NCBI RefSeq assembly: GCF_963855985.1
Contig: NC_087106.1
Coordinates: forward strand, 1,285,001 to 1,349,000
Reading direction: 5' to 3'
Length of the DNA stretch: 64,000 nucleotides
Source: Ostrinia nubilalis
Lineage: Eukaryota > Arthropoda > Insecta > Lepidoptera > Crambidae
Shown here: positions 1-8,417 of the stretch, piece after piece
Layout of the letters: each line of letters opens with the position of its first letter
Numbering within the stretch: position 1 is the stretch's first letter
Position numbers and translations under genes: made by a program
Notes under the pieces: model-generated
Database searches by the model: none
Told to the model about the DNA's origin: nothing
What the model saw: only the letters and a program-made list of their open reading frames with translations

Positions 1-175
1 TAAATGTTCATACAAAATAAAATTTAAAAATTCAGATTTGTATGAAAATTAAAATAATTAAAATGATGAAATCTATTTTCTGACTTCACCATACCATTTA
101 TATGTATATGTTAACATGGGCTAGTGTCGGCTCATATACCCATTTACCTAACACCCTGTATATTATTCTTTGCAG
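1..175. other. Intron or flank ahead of the BESS exon
   Basis: AT-rich sequence with no coding signal. It ends in a pyrimidine-rich stretch and an AG (174-175) that fits a 3' splice acceptor. Positions 149-162 hold TAACACCCTGTATA, the reverse complement of a TATACAGGGTG motif that is common at insect repeat ends. The same motif recurs in the palindrome near 39.1 kb. Confidence 0.5.
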
Positions 176-922
176 CAATCACAACAAATAGAAGAAATTA
201 CAGATCAGACAGAGGATGATCCTCTGATAAGAGACCGCACCAGTACGGCTACCACACCATCCAGACCACCATCTAGATCACCATCCATACAGGCAGTTAA
301 TAAACGTCGCCGCCTTGCTTCTGATTCTGAAACGGCTGAAAAGCAAATGGCCGTGGCTTTTGGTCAATTAACGAATGTTTTAAGTCAAAAACAGAATGAA
401 AATAGACCTCCTTACAAAGAAGATGATTGCGATCTATATGCTAAATTATTGGCTATAAAGCTACGTGAACTGCCAAATGATGAACGAAAAATTATGATGT
501 ACCAAATAGATGGGTTGTTTATAAACAGAATCAGTCAAAAATCAAATGAGCGTCATACACCATACCCTCAATATTATTCTCGACCTTCCTCAATTGCTGG
601 TTCATATTCACGCCATACACCATCTCCTCAAGTCATTCAGAGTCGGCCAACATCAGTTAATAGCGTTTATTCTGAACCTATACATAACACTCAAAGTTTT
701 TTTCCCTCTCCATACACAGAAACCTCTCATTCAGTGCCAAACACAACAGAACATATACCAACTCCAATACCTCCAGCTCCATCTACATATTCTACATCAA
801 CAGCACCCCTGTCATCTATTCGTATAATATCGGACCAAATCCTCAACCCACCCCCGCGAGACACCAACATTATAAACTTAGCTTTATTGAATGCTTTCGA
901 AGATTTTGAGTCGTCAAAATAA
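176..922 (+). CDS. Last exon of a BESS-domain (MADF-BESS type) protein
   Basis: The frame is open from an AG acceptor to TAA at 920-922 and has no internal ATG near its beginning, so I read it as a terminal exon of about 248 codons rather than a full gene. It has a Ser/Pro/Thr-rich N-terminal part, a basic NKRRRLASDSE stretch, then a segment with DLYAKLLAIKLRELPNDERK followed by IDGLFINR. That segment matches the BESS protein-protein interaction motif of MADF-BESS factors. The C-terminal third is Pro/Ser/Thr/Tyr-rich and probably disordered. The MADF DNA-binding half would lie upstream of the window. A truncated Harbinger transposase lies tail-to-tail just downstream. PIF/Harbinger elements commonly carry a Myb/MADF-like partner gene, so this may be the partner of that element. 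A host MADF-BESS gene is the alternative. Confidence 0.6.
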   Translation, partial: QSQQIEEITDQTEDDPLIRDRTSTATTPSRPPSRSPSIQAVNKRRRLASDSETAEKQMAVAFGQLTNVLSQKQNENRPPYKEDDCDLYAKLLAIKLRELPNDERKIMMYQIDGLFINRISQKSNERHTPYPQYYSRPSSIAGSYSRHTPSPQVIQSRPTSVNSVYSEPIHNTQSFFPSPYTETSHSVPNTTEHIPTPIPPAPSTYSTSTAPLSSIRIISDQILNPPPRDTNIINLALLNAFEDFESSK

Positions 923-1031
923 TTCTTATTTAAGGTTAAATATAAAGTTAAATAATTAAGCTGTAAAAAAGTTTCCTATGAATCAATTAAAACCTAAACA
1001 AATGTATAACAATTTTTTCTTTTATTCTTAC

Positions 1032-1572
1032 CTTAACTAGATCCTTTAGAATTTCATTAAGAGATCGGCAAACTTCACGAATGGTTATTGATATCATAGA
1101 GACAGATACTTTAAACATGTAGTGAAGGCTTTTGTAAGAATCACCAGATGCTAAAAATCGTAGCGTAATGGCAAGACGAAATTTGGCCGGTATAGCATCT
1201 CTGAAGTCTGTATCTTGCTTGGATATCATTGGTGAAATTTTCTGCAGTAAAAATTCAAAATCGGTATAGCTCATTCGGCAGAAGTTATCAAACTCGCCAG
1301 AAGGTTCATATAAAAGTTCATTAAATTTCTCTTCTATAAATTGTCTGTAACAAATAAAATATAGGTACAGTAAATATTGTGGAATAACGTAACTACAACA
1401 GATAATGGTTACACCAAAATAGTAGTTACCTGGTACGATTTCGATGAATCTTTTTCATCCACCATCTTCGTTGTCGTCGAGTTTTTCTTTTTTTTGTTTC
1501 ACTTTGCTTGCATTTTAAATAAAAGTACGATAAACCAAATGCAATAGCCGTTACAAGTTCGGTGTCCGCCAT
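1032..1572 (-). pseudogene. PIF/Harbinger (HARBI1-like) transposase, N-terminal two exons
   Basis: Two exons on the minus strand fit one frame. Exon 1 runs from the ATG at 1572-1570 to 1430 (143 nt, donor GTAACT). Exon 2 runs from 1344 to 1032 (313 nt, donor GTAAGA). Together they give 152 codons. Exon 1 carries the basic RRQRRWWMKKIHRNR motif typical of the Harbinger transposase start. Exon 2 carries the FDNFCRMSYTDFEFLL region, then FRLAITLRFLASGDSYKSL with a helix-turn-helix-like segment. The DDE catalytic half is absent: no coding follows the exon 2 donor before the converging BESS exon. The element is therefore truncated and could not encode active transposase. The tail-to-tail BESS exon may belong to the same transposon. 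Confidence 0.8.
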
Positions 1573-1719
1573 GCTTGGATCTATCTTGCAGACTGACGCG
1601 TTCCCAAGCGTGTAAACTCCTTTCAAACGCCAAACGAGATTTGTGGAGGCTTGGAGCTGTTTGCCGCTTGCGAAGGCTTGGCAAGCGTGTAAACGTACCA
1701 TTATGTCAAAGATGACTCC
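1573..1719. repeat. Probable Harbinger 5' terminal region
   Basis: This non-coding stretch lies upstream of the transposase start. It contains the repeated short motif AAGCGTGTAAACG/T (near 1608 and 1685) and cuts off abruptly where copia coding begins. It is consistent with subterminal Harbinger DNA truncated by, or abutting, the copia insertion. No terminal inverted repeat pair is visible. Confidence 0.35.
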
Positions 1720-2208
1720 ATGGAAATAACCGGGTATTGCGACGCAGACTGGGCTAGTGACCCACATAATAGAAGATCATGCTCTGGTTATTCTTTTATT
1801 TTTCAGAATGCTTGCATATCTTGGAACTCGTGTAAGCAGCAGACTGTGGCGCTCTCGACTGCAGAGGCTGAATATATGGCGATGGCTTCGGCGACCCAGG
1901 AGGCGTTGTGGCTTCGGCAATTGCAAGCTGAGCTCGGCCAAGGAGTGGACACTGCGTTACTAATCTATAGTGATAACCAAAGTGCAATAAGACTAGCTTC
2001 AAATGAATGTTATAAACCTAAAACTAAACACATAGATATAAAGTTGCATTTCCTAAGAGAGAATGTTGTTGATTGTAAAGTTAAATTTCTATTTGTTAAT
2101 GGTAGTTACATGGTAGCTGACAATTTAACCAAGGGTGTAACGCTTGCTAAGCATTTGTATTGTATTAATGAAATGGGTTTGCGTTCTAGAGGGAGTGTTG
2201 GTAAATGA
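1720..2208 (+). pseudogene. Ty1/copia pol fragment (RNase H, C-terminal end)
   Basis: An open stretch of about 162 codons shows the canonical copia RNase H signatures: GYCDADWA, RRSCSGYSF, SWNSCKQQTVALSTAEAEYMA, SDNQSAIRLA, KHIDIKLHFLRE and the closing VADNLTKG. The catalytic acidic residues of the RNase H fold (the Asp in DADW, the Glu in AEAEY, the Asp in SDNQ) are present. Everything upstream (gag, integrase, RT) is missing, so this is a 5'-truncated copy. It ends next to a purine-rich tract and an LTR start, as expected for the end of pol. Confidence 0.9.
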
Positions 2209-2270
2209 GAACGCAATCGATTAGTTTCTTAAGGTTGGCTTTATTGTTTAGTTTAAACGTTTCATGTTGG
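2187..2270 (+). repeat. Copia polypurine tract and truncated 3' LTR
   Basis: A purine run ending GAGGGAG (to 2195) is immediately followed by TGTTGG at 2196, the usual 5' end of a copia LTR. The LTR is cut short after roughly 70 bp, where the endogenous viral L sequence starts. No matching 5' LTR is in the window. Confidence 0.55.
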
Positions 2271-2278
2271 CAGCAATC

Positions 2279-2407
2279 ATGGATTACTCTCCGGAGTATG
2301 TGCAAGATTACTGGTCTGATTATATTTCAGACACAGAATTCTCCTTATTTTCAATAGAATACCTAGAAGCAGGACAAAACTCAAAATTAACTTGTCTAGT
2401 AAATGTA
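2279..2407 (+). pseudogene. L: Endogenous rhabdovirus-type L gene, piece 1 (N-terminus)
   Basis: The ATG at 2279 opens an acidic, Tyr/Asp/Ser-rich leader of 43 codons, as seen at the N-terminus of rhabdovirus large (polymerase) proteins. It stops homology exactly at a TA dinucleotide (2406-2407) where a Tc1-like element begins. The same codon phase continues at 4036, on the other side of that element. This makes it the first piece of a single integrated L gene that continues at 4036-5027 and 28464-32145. The integrated gene would not give a functional product here because of the insertions. Confidence 0.75.
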
Positions 2408-2762
2408 CACTTGCGAGCAAAAGTATGGAATCACTTACATGAAGTTGTTTCCACGCGATCTTGTGTACTAACCAATTTGTTAGTAACAAAAAAAGTAGCA
2501 CCATTTTAAAGATTAAACTTTTAACTTTAAATTGATAACAAATTTATTTAAATCACACTGGTATTTAAAAAGATATCCCGGCTGATGTGAAGAAGTAAGG
2601 AAACAGACATGTATCAACTGTTTGATACGTCGCGAGTTGCGGCCTATTTACCCCCCATAAAAGCAAGTGTTTTCGGATTTTTGCTTTCACACGTTGATCC
2701 ATACACATCTCCGCTTCTTTTGACACTTTACCTGGGATTCTACACCTCCAGAAGCAGCATAA

Positions 2763-3118
2763 ATCGTTGCACTATTGCAAGAAGGGCTCAGCCAGCGGGC
2801 TGTCGCACGTCAGCTCCACATAAACCAGTCCTGGTTTTCGAAAGTTTTAAGACGCTTTCGGGAGACTGGTGGCTTTATCCCGAGACCAAGTTCTGAACAT
2901 TGCCGGTGCACATCGCAGAGGGAAAACCGTTTTTTCATGTCAACTTCTCTACGAAATCGTCATTTGCCTGGTATCGACGTCCAGCAAGAGCTCAGAAATG
3001 TTCGTAGGATAGCTGTTAGCAAGTGGACAGTTCGTCTAAGATATAAAAAATAGAATTTGACTCCAAAAAGGCCTGCCACAGGCTTGAAACTGACGGCAGG
3101 TCACCGATAAGCACGCTT
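2763..3118 (+). pseudogene. Tc1 transposase N-terminal fragment (left arm)
   Basis: The reading frame contains the paired-type helix-turn-helix of Tc1 transposases (LLQEGLSQRAVARQLHINQ), then FSKVLRRFRETGGFIPR, a second DNA-binding segment (GIDVQQELRNVRRIAVSKWT) and the NLTPKRPATG linker that precedes the catalytic core. A stop codon interrupts just before that linker. No DDE residues are present. The same region is repeated in opposite orientation in the right arm. Confidence 0.8.
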
Positions 3119-3129
3119 TCAATTTGCTC

Positions 3130-3690
3130 CTACACATCTCGATGGGAAGTCGAGCAAGCCACCCCCATAAGCCAATGTTTTAGCGAACCAGCACTGCACA
3201 AATCGCTCCCCAGGCCGTCTATAGACCCGACCTCTTCGACTGCTGCACTGCAAAAACAGTCTGCATTCATCGGAAAACAAAACTCGCCTCCGTTACTCGC
3301 CATCCGAGTGCGAGCTAATTGAAAGCGTGCTTGTCGGTGACCTGCCGTCAGTTTCCAGCCTGTGGCAGGCCTTTTTGGAGTCAAATTTTATTGCTCATAT
3401 CTTAGACGAACTGTCCACTCGCTAACAGCTATCCTACGAACATTTCTGAGCTCTTGCTGGAATTCGATGCCAGTCAAATGACGATTTCATAGAGAGGTTG
3501 ACATGAAAAAACGGTCATCCCTCTGCGATGTGCACCGGCGCTGTTCAGAACTTGGTCTCGGGATAAAGCCACCAGTCTCCCAAAAGCGTCTTAAAACTTT
3601 CGAAACCCAGGACTGGCTTATGTGGAGCTGACGTGCGACAGCCCGCTGGCTGAGCCCTTCTTGCAACAGTGCAACGATTTGTGCTGCTTC
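3130..3690 (-). pseudogene. Tc1 transposase fragment (right arm, opposite strand)
   Basis: This is an inverted copy of the left-arm transposase region, with frameshifts. It reads further into the catalytic domain than the left arm (TPKRPATG..LTAGHRQARFQLAR, then a segment in the place of the first catalytic Asp region) before losing coherence. It shows that the foldback was assembled from two unequal Tc1 pieces. Confidence 0.7.
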
Positions 3691-4035
3691 TGTAGGTATA
3701 GAATCCCAGGTAAAGTGTCAAAAGAAGCCGAGATGTGTATGGATCAACGTGTGAACGCAAAAATCCGAAAACACGTGCTTTTATAGGGGGTAAATAGGCC
3801 GAAACTCGCGACGTATCAAACAGTTGGGACATGTCTTTTTTCTTACTTCTTCACATCAGCCGAGATATCTTTTTAAATACCGGTGTGATTTAAATGAATT
3901 TGGTATCAATTTAAAGTTAAAAGTTTAATCTTTAAAATGGTGTTACTTTTTTTGTTACTAACAAATTCGTTAGTACACAAGATCGCATGGAAACAACTTC
4001 ATGTAAGTGATTCCATACTTTTGCTCGCGAGTGTA

Positions 4036-5027
4036 GATTACTCTTTAAATTCTCCTTTGATCTCCGATGAAATTGATGAGTTTCTCAAATTTTTGAAGTC
4101 CAACAAATTCCGCGATAGTTGGGCTTTAAAGAAATGGACAAATTTTAAGAATGGACTACGCCATTGGCAGATTCCAATTGAAACAATCAAGAAACCAGAA
4201 ACGTTTCATCATTGGTGGGGCCGCTTCAACCATGGAATTCTAGTAGATTTATCGGTTGTGACCAATCAGTTGGATTGTGCTCAAAAGAACAGTGACCTAA
4301 CATTCCCCATTTTGAGATCCTTTGTACAAGGGTGGATTGGGAAGAAAATCAATAATCCTACCAAATCCAATGTAAGTAAAGACACACTAAAGTGGGGTCA
4401 ATACAGCTATGAGCTACATGTAGTAACTTTGATTTTAAATTCAGTAAATGATGAAGAAAGAAAGGCGATTGCAGATGAATTTAAAGAGTTTGAAATCACA
4501 TTGACAAAATGTGGACAGAATACAATATTTAAATCTAAAAACTTTGGAAATATATTGATCTCAGACGGCTTCATATATTTGAAACGACACGGACATATAT
4601 TAGACCGGAATATGCTGTTGATGATCAAGGACACTTACATAGCCCGATTCCACACACTATTAGCTATGCAAAACAGAGTGGATCTAAACTTCACCCCCCA
4701 ATCCCACCTGTCGATGAGCAAGCTGTACAGATTGGGAGATAGATGTCTAGAGATAGGGGGCAACCAATCTTACGATGCATTAAAATTAATTGAACCTATA
4801 TGTAATCTAACATTATCCGATTTGGCCCACCAGTACCGTCCCAGAATCCCTAAGGATCCACGGTTCAACGACCACATTAGACAAGCTGAAAGAGATGCCG
4901 GGTTAAGAGTATCTGTGATCAGAGACATATCTATTTTAATAAGAAGTCAAACCCATGTCAATACAGTCCTCACCATGTATGGATCCTTCAGGCACTGGGG
5001 ACATCCATTTTTAGACTGTATAGGCGG
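4036..5027 (+). pseudogene. L: Endogenous rhabdovirus-type L gene, piece 2
   Basis: About 330 codons are continuously open. This piece carries the conserved N-terminal L block beginning DYSLNSPLISDEID, the LILNSVN segment, LLMIKDTYIARF, EPICNL and, at the end, YGSFRHWGHPF, a highly conserved motif of the mononegavirus L N-terminal domain. The upstream in-frame extension back to 3937 belongs to the Tc1 inverted repeat and is not viral. The piece ends at ATAGGCGG (5020-5027), which recurs at 28456-28463 where the L frame resumes in phase. No stop or frameshift is visible inside it, which suggests fairly recent integration or slow decay. Confidence 0.95.
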
Positions 5028-5573
5028 CAGTGTTGTTCCTGACAAATTTAGGGTTGCCGTATTCTAATTCTAAAATTGCCGGATTTTTAAGGAAAACTAA
5101 GAAAATTGCCGTATTGTATAAAATGTTTATTTGGAAGGTTTAAATTAAAAAAAATACAAGTGATGTATTATGTACTATGCGTATACTACTTTTAAACTTA
5201 CTTATTTTATTCGTCACTTTTTAAGGTTTTGAATAATTTAGTCCAAGAACCTACCCGAATAAAAGTGAAGAATCTACCAAAATGAGGAAATAACGATTTT
5301 AGACATTAAAATCTCGAAGATAAGGTTGCATTTTTGGCGTTTCTTTTCGTGGCGCTTCTACTTCATCTATGGTTTACAAGTTTTTGCGTTCCATTAGACG
5401 AAATATTTATTTTTTGTTTACTAAAACTCATGAAAAACTCTTAAAACTCTACTTTTCTCAATTGCCGTATATTTTGATACGGTAATCAAAGTGCTGCCGT
5501 ATACCGTATTTATGGTGCCTAAGATGCCTGAATGCCGTATATTACGGCAATTGCCGTATCAAGAACAACACTG
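5028..5573. mobile_element. hAT-type MITE (546 bp)
   Basis: It starts CAGTGTTGTTC and ends GAACAACACTG, a perfect 11-bp terminal inverted repeat of hAT form. Inside each end are many copies of TTGCCGTAT or its complement, the subterminal repeats that hAT transposases bind. There is no coding capacity. The 8 bp to the left are ATAGGCGG, the length of a hAT target duplication. The 8 bp to the right are CTTTAAAA, which do not match. The matching ATAGGCGG lies 22.9 kb away at 28456, after the tandem array. Confidence 0.85.
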
Positions 5574-5627
5574 CTTTAAAAACGGCATTAATAGCAAGAT
5601 TACGGACAGCACAAGCTGTACCTCGGA

Positions 5628-7046
5628 ATGTGCTTACTAATATCATTGGGAAAAGAGATCAACGCAACCAATCGGCCTGCCCTCCAAAAAAGGTGGGAGG
5701 CGATGCTTGCAGGCATAGGCGTCCCTTCTCGACTCGAAAGCGCGCAAGAGAATAACGTCTTTGATAGCGTGACTCTCTTTCAAGCTGAGATGAAAGCCAG
5801 GCTTAGTTTAAGGGAAGCCTTAGTTGGAAAAGTGCTCAGCACGGAGTACACAGGATCTGAGCTTGCAGCCGTAAACCAGATTAAAATGGTGTGGGAGCAC
5901 TCCGGTTATAAGGCCGTGCTATTCATGATGGCTTTTATCGAGGCACGTAGTGCGGTTCTGGAAATCGAGGCGGTCCTCGACCAGGCACTTGCCCTAAAGC
6001 ACGCTATGGATCTTGCCAAAACACAGCCCAACTTTCCCTTTTCAAGGGCAATGAACCCTAACGCTCACCCGGAGTTAACCCACAAAAACTACAACCATTT
6101 GTATGTCGCGGCTATTGCGTACGCAAAGAAAATGAAGAGCGTCGGTGAGAATTTTAGAACCTCAGAAGCAATAAAGAGTAATCAATTGTCGCTCATAAAT
6201 AGATACTTGGAGGAGGATGCGAAACTCTCAATATCTGAACCATCTGAGGCAGTTCTCGAGAAAATGCGCCTGCTCGGTCTGGGCACAAGAAGGCGGCGAC
6301 ACCGAGACGAAGAAATTGCTCGCGCCCAGGCGTCAGACGCTGAGCTTGCGAATTTGTTGAGCGCGGGTGTCAATAACAACGTACGAATGAAGCGTGTGAA
6401 CGTAAGTTTAAATGACCTAGATAATAATATGTTGTATTGTGAAGTATCTACTGAAAATATTAGGTCATATATTCCGAGTCAATTTAGAAAATATATATTT
6501 GAACAGTTTCACAATTTGTCACACCCAGGGGTAAGGACTACACGAGCATTATTGAGTAAAAAAGTATTTTGGCCAGGGATGAACAAAGACGTAGGACTAT
6601 GGGTAAAAACATGTATTAAATGTCAAAAAAGTAAGGTAACGCGTCACACGGTGTCTAGGCTCAGTAGCTTTGAAGAAGGCGACCGTTTCGAACATGTACA
6701 TGTAGATTTAATAGGACCGTTACCAGTGACAGAGCAAGGTTATCGGTATTGCGTGACAATGGTAGATCGGCGTACCCGATGGCCCGAGATATTATTATGC
6801 CCAGTAGTGGACATGACCGCAGAAACAGTCGCGAGGGCAGTATACGAATGCTGTGTATGTAGGTTTGGATGCCCGAGCAAACTAACCACGGCCCAGGGCC
6901 GACAGTTCGAGAGTGAATTGTTCACTAATTTAATGAAGTTGTTAGGGATCCGCAAAACACGAACGACACCGTACCACCCACAGTGTAACGGCAAAGTGGA
7001 GAGGTGGCATCGGTCTTTAATTGAGGAGGTTAGGAACAAAAGGTGA
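5628..7046 (+). CDS. Array unit 1: viral nucleoprotein-like::gypsy integrase fusion
   Basis: The frame is open from ATG 5628. Residues 1-229 are the nucleoprotein-like part and the rest is the integrase part; domain details are given under unit 2. The second catalytic position of the integrase is Ala (LTTAQG) rather than Asp, so strand transfer should be lost. The reading frame ends inside the neighbouring transposon (EEVRNKR then TGA) because that element begins at 7023. The sequence before the ATG reads CACAAGCTGTACCTC, whereas most other units have AAGCTTTACCT. This makes unit 1 slightly closer to the free-standing nucleoprotein copies at 42-50 kb. Confidence 0.8.
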   Translation: MCLLISLGKEINATNRPALQKRWEAMLAGIGVPSRLESAQENNVFDSVTLFQAEMKARLSLREALVGKVLSTEYTGSELAAVNQIKMVWEHSGYKAVLFMMAFIEARSAVLEIEAVLDQALALKHAMDLAKTQPNFPFSRAMNPNAHPELTHKNYNHLYVAAIAYAKKMKSVGENFRTSEAIKSNQLSLINRYLEEDAKLSISEPSEAVLEKMRLLGLGTRRRRHRDEEIARAQASDAELANLLSAGVNNNVRMKRVNVSLNDLDNNMLYCEVSTENIRSYIPSQFRKYIFEQFHNLSHPGVRTTRALLSKKVFWPGMNKDVGLWVKTCIKCQKSKVTRHTVSRLSSFEEGDRFEHVHVDLIGPLPVTEQGYRYCVTMVDRRTRWPEILLCPVVDMTAETVARAVYECCVCRFGCPSKLTTAQGRQFESELFTNLMKLLGIRKTRTTPYHPQCNGKVERWHRSLIEEVRNKR

Positions 7047-8363
7047 CATTTACGTATCAGCTTCATTTTTTTTATGTTTTTTTTTCTTACTTGGAAGGAT
7101 AAATTCTATCATTATCTGCAAGACATTGGTTCTGAAGGTGCTTAATTTCATAGAAAAATCAACTTGAACTACTGCTTTTGAAACAAAAAGTTACATTTTA
7201 ATTCAATCTCAATAGTGATTTGTACATAATAATCAAAAAGTGTCATTTCCTTTGTAAATATTTCTGAGGCTTTTAAGGTCGGATCAAAACGGGTACATTA
7301 TTTCTTAAAAAATAACGATTTGTGGTGTGGAGGACAAAACAAAAATTCATTTATTATTGACACACTTATATACTGGTTAATAAAAGAGTCTCCAGCAACT
7401 TTAAAAGAAATTCAGATTGTTTTTCCTGTGCGTGGTCACTCCTTTTTACCTGCCGATCGTGTATTTGGTCGCGTAGAAAAAGATTTGAGAAAAAAAACAG
7501 TAATTACAAACAGAGAAGATTATCATGACCTATTATTACAGCATGGAAGAGTAAATATTTTAGGCAAAGATTGGAAGTATTATGACATCAAAAACCTTGA
7601 TAAACATTTTAAAAAAGTAGAAGGTATAAGGGACATGAAACGCATATGCATAGAAAAGAAATAAATAAAAAAAAGAACTGAGGCAACAGTTAAATGTTTC
7701 AGAAACTTCAGATTTGAAAATGCTGGAGAATCAAAAGGAATAAATCCTTTAAAGAGAAATACAAACCTGTTGAGTATCAAACTTGTTGAGAAAGAACTGG
7801 GACATATCATAAAAGGTGCAAAGAAAAAGGATGTAGAAAGTTTATTAACTAAACAGTTTGGAGAAAACTGGAAAAATGATCCTTCTTTAAAATGGTATTG
7901 TGATATCTTGTATGAAAATAATATAAGTGAAAATGACAATGAAAATGATGAAAATGGATGTGACTGCTTAGAACCTGATTGTGGAGAACTTCATGTATAA
8001 GAATTTAAAATAATAATAAACACATTTTTTTTATGGATATTGATTTGTTTTTGTTTCTAATAGTGACATTTTTCAGACAGTAAGTTTCAAAAGGTAACAT
8101 TTTACAAAACTATTGAATCAAATGGTGACATTTACTTGTGACTTGATCAAAAGGTGACATCTGATTTGTTCTTTATTTAATTTTGTGTAAATTTTAAAAC
8201 ATACATGAAAACTTTTAATACCTTGTAATCTATGTCTTATTAACCCATAATATTAAAAACAAAAAAAAAACAAAACACATAAAGTTCAACAAAAATATTT
8301 ATTTTCTTAATTTATTCATATAATTAAAAAGTGTAAATGTCACTTTCTGTTCCTAACCTCCTC
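7023..8363 (+). mobile_element. AATT-target DNA transposon (1341 bp) between units 1 and 2
   Basis: The termini are GAGGAGGTTAGGAACA and its complement, with the inverted repeat continuing imperfectly to about 30 bp. Several copies of an AAAGGTGACATTT-like motif sit inside both ends (for example near 7040, 7230, 8090, 8125 and 8150). The flanks are AATT on both sides (7019-7022 and 8364-8367). The same site in the other units reads CTTTAATTAAAAACGG with a single AATT, so the array itself provides the empty site and fixes the target duplication as AATT. The element carries the end of a transposon protein (7302-8000). Confidence 0.85.
7302..8000 (+). pseudogene. C-terminal part of a CGGQNKN-type transposon protein
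   Basis: One frame runs through WCGGQNKNSFIIDTLIYWL, then FPVRGHSFLPADRVFGRVEKDLR and, after a TAA at 7662-7664, continues in the same frame to KQFGENWKNDP and a Cys/Asp/Glu-rich end. I recognise the CGGQNKN...RGHSFLPADRVFGR pattern from insect transposon proteins with a DDE-like fold (DUF7869-type, from memory). The N-terminal half is absent and one nonsense codon interrupts, so this copy is not autonomous. Its position inside clear terminal repeats ties this protein family to the AATT-target element. Confidence 0.65.
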
Positions 8364-8417
8364 AATTAAAAACGGCATTAATAGCAAGATTACGGACAGC
8401 ACAAGCTTTACCTCGGA

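Larger units (their letters stand above)
2408..4033. mobile_element. Tc1-like foldback transposon inserted in the L gene
   Basis: The ends are inverted repeats starting CACTTGCGAGCAAAAGTATG on the left and its near-perfect complement on the right, flanked by a TA duplication (2406-2407 and 4034-4035), as Tc1/mariner elements make. The inverted repeats are far longer than normal Tc1 ends: homology runs from 2408 to about 3110 and back from about 3310 to 4033, and both arms carry the transposase N-terminal region. The middle (about 3120-3310) is single copy and continues the transposase of the right arm. The structure is a head-to-head duplicated Tc1 that can fold into a long hairpin. It cannot encode complete transposase. 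Confidence 0.85.

Noticed and set aside
3937..4035. N-terminal extension of the L reading frame (MVLLFLLL...)
   Set aside because: This hydrophobic stretch is the Tc1 inverted repeat read through. The same sequence occurs inverted at the left end (2408-2504).
6182..6379. Minus-strand 65-residue and ~105-residue frames repeated in every array unit
   Set aside because: They are antisense shadows of the nucleoprotein-like and integrase coding regions. They recur only because the units recur and have no domain features.
7023..8363. piggyBac-type element with TTAA duplication
   Set aside because: TTAA also flanks the element, but the empty sites in other units read TTAATTAA, which only fits an AATT duplication. 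The ends lack the CCC start of piggyBac, and the protein is not piggyBac transposase.
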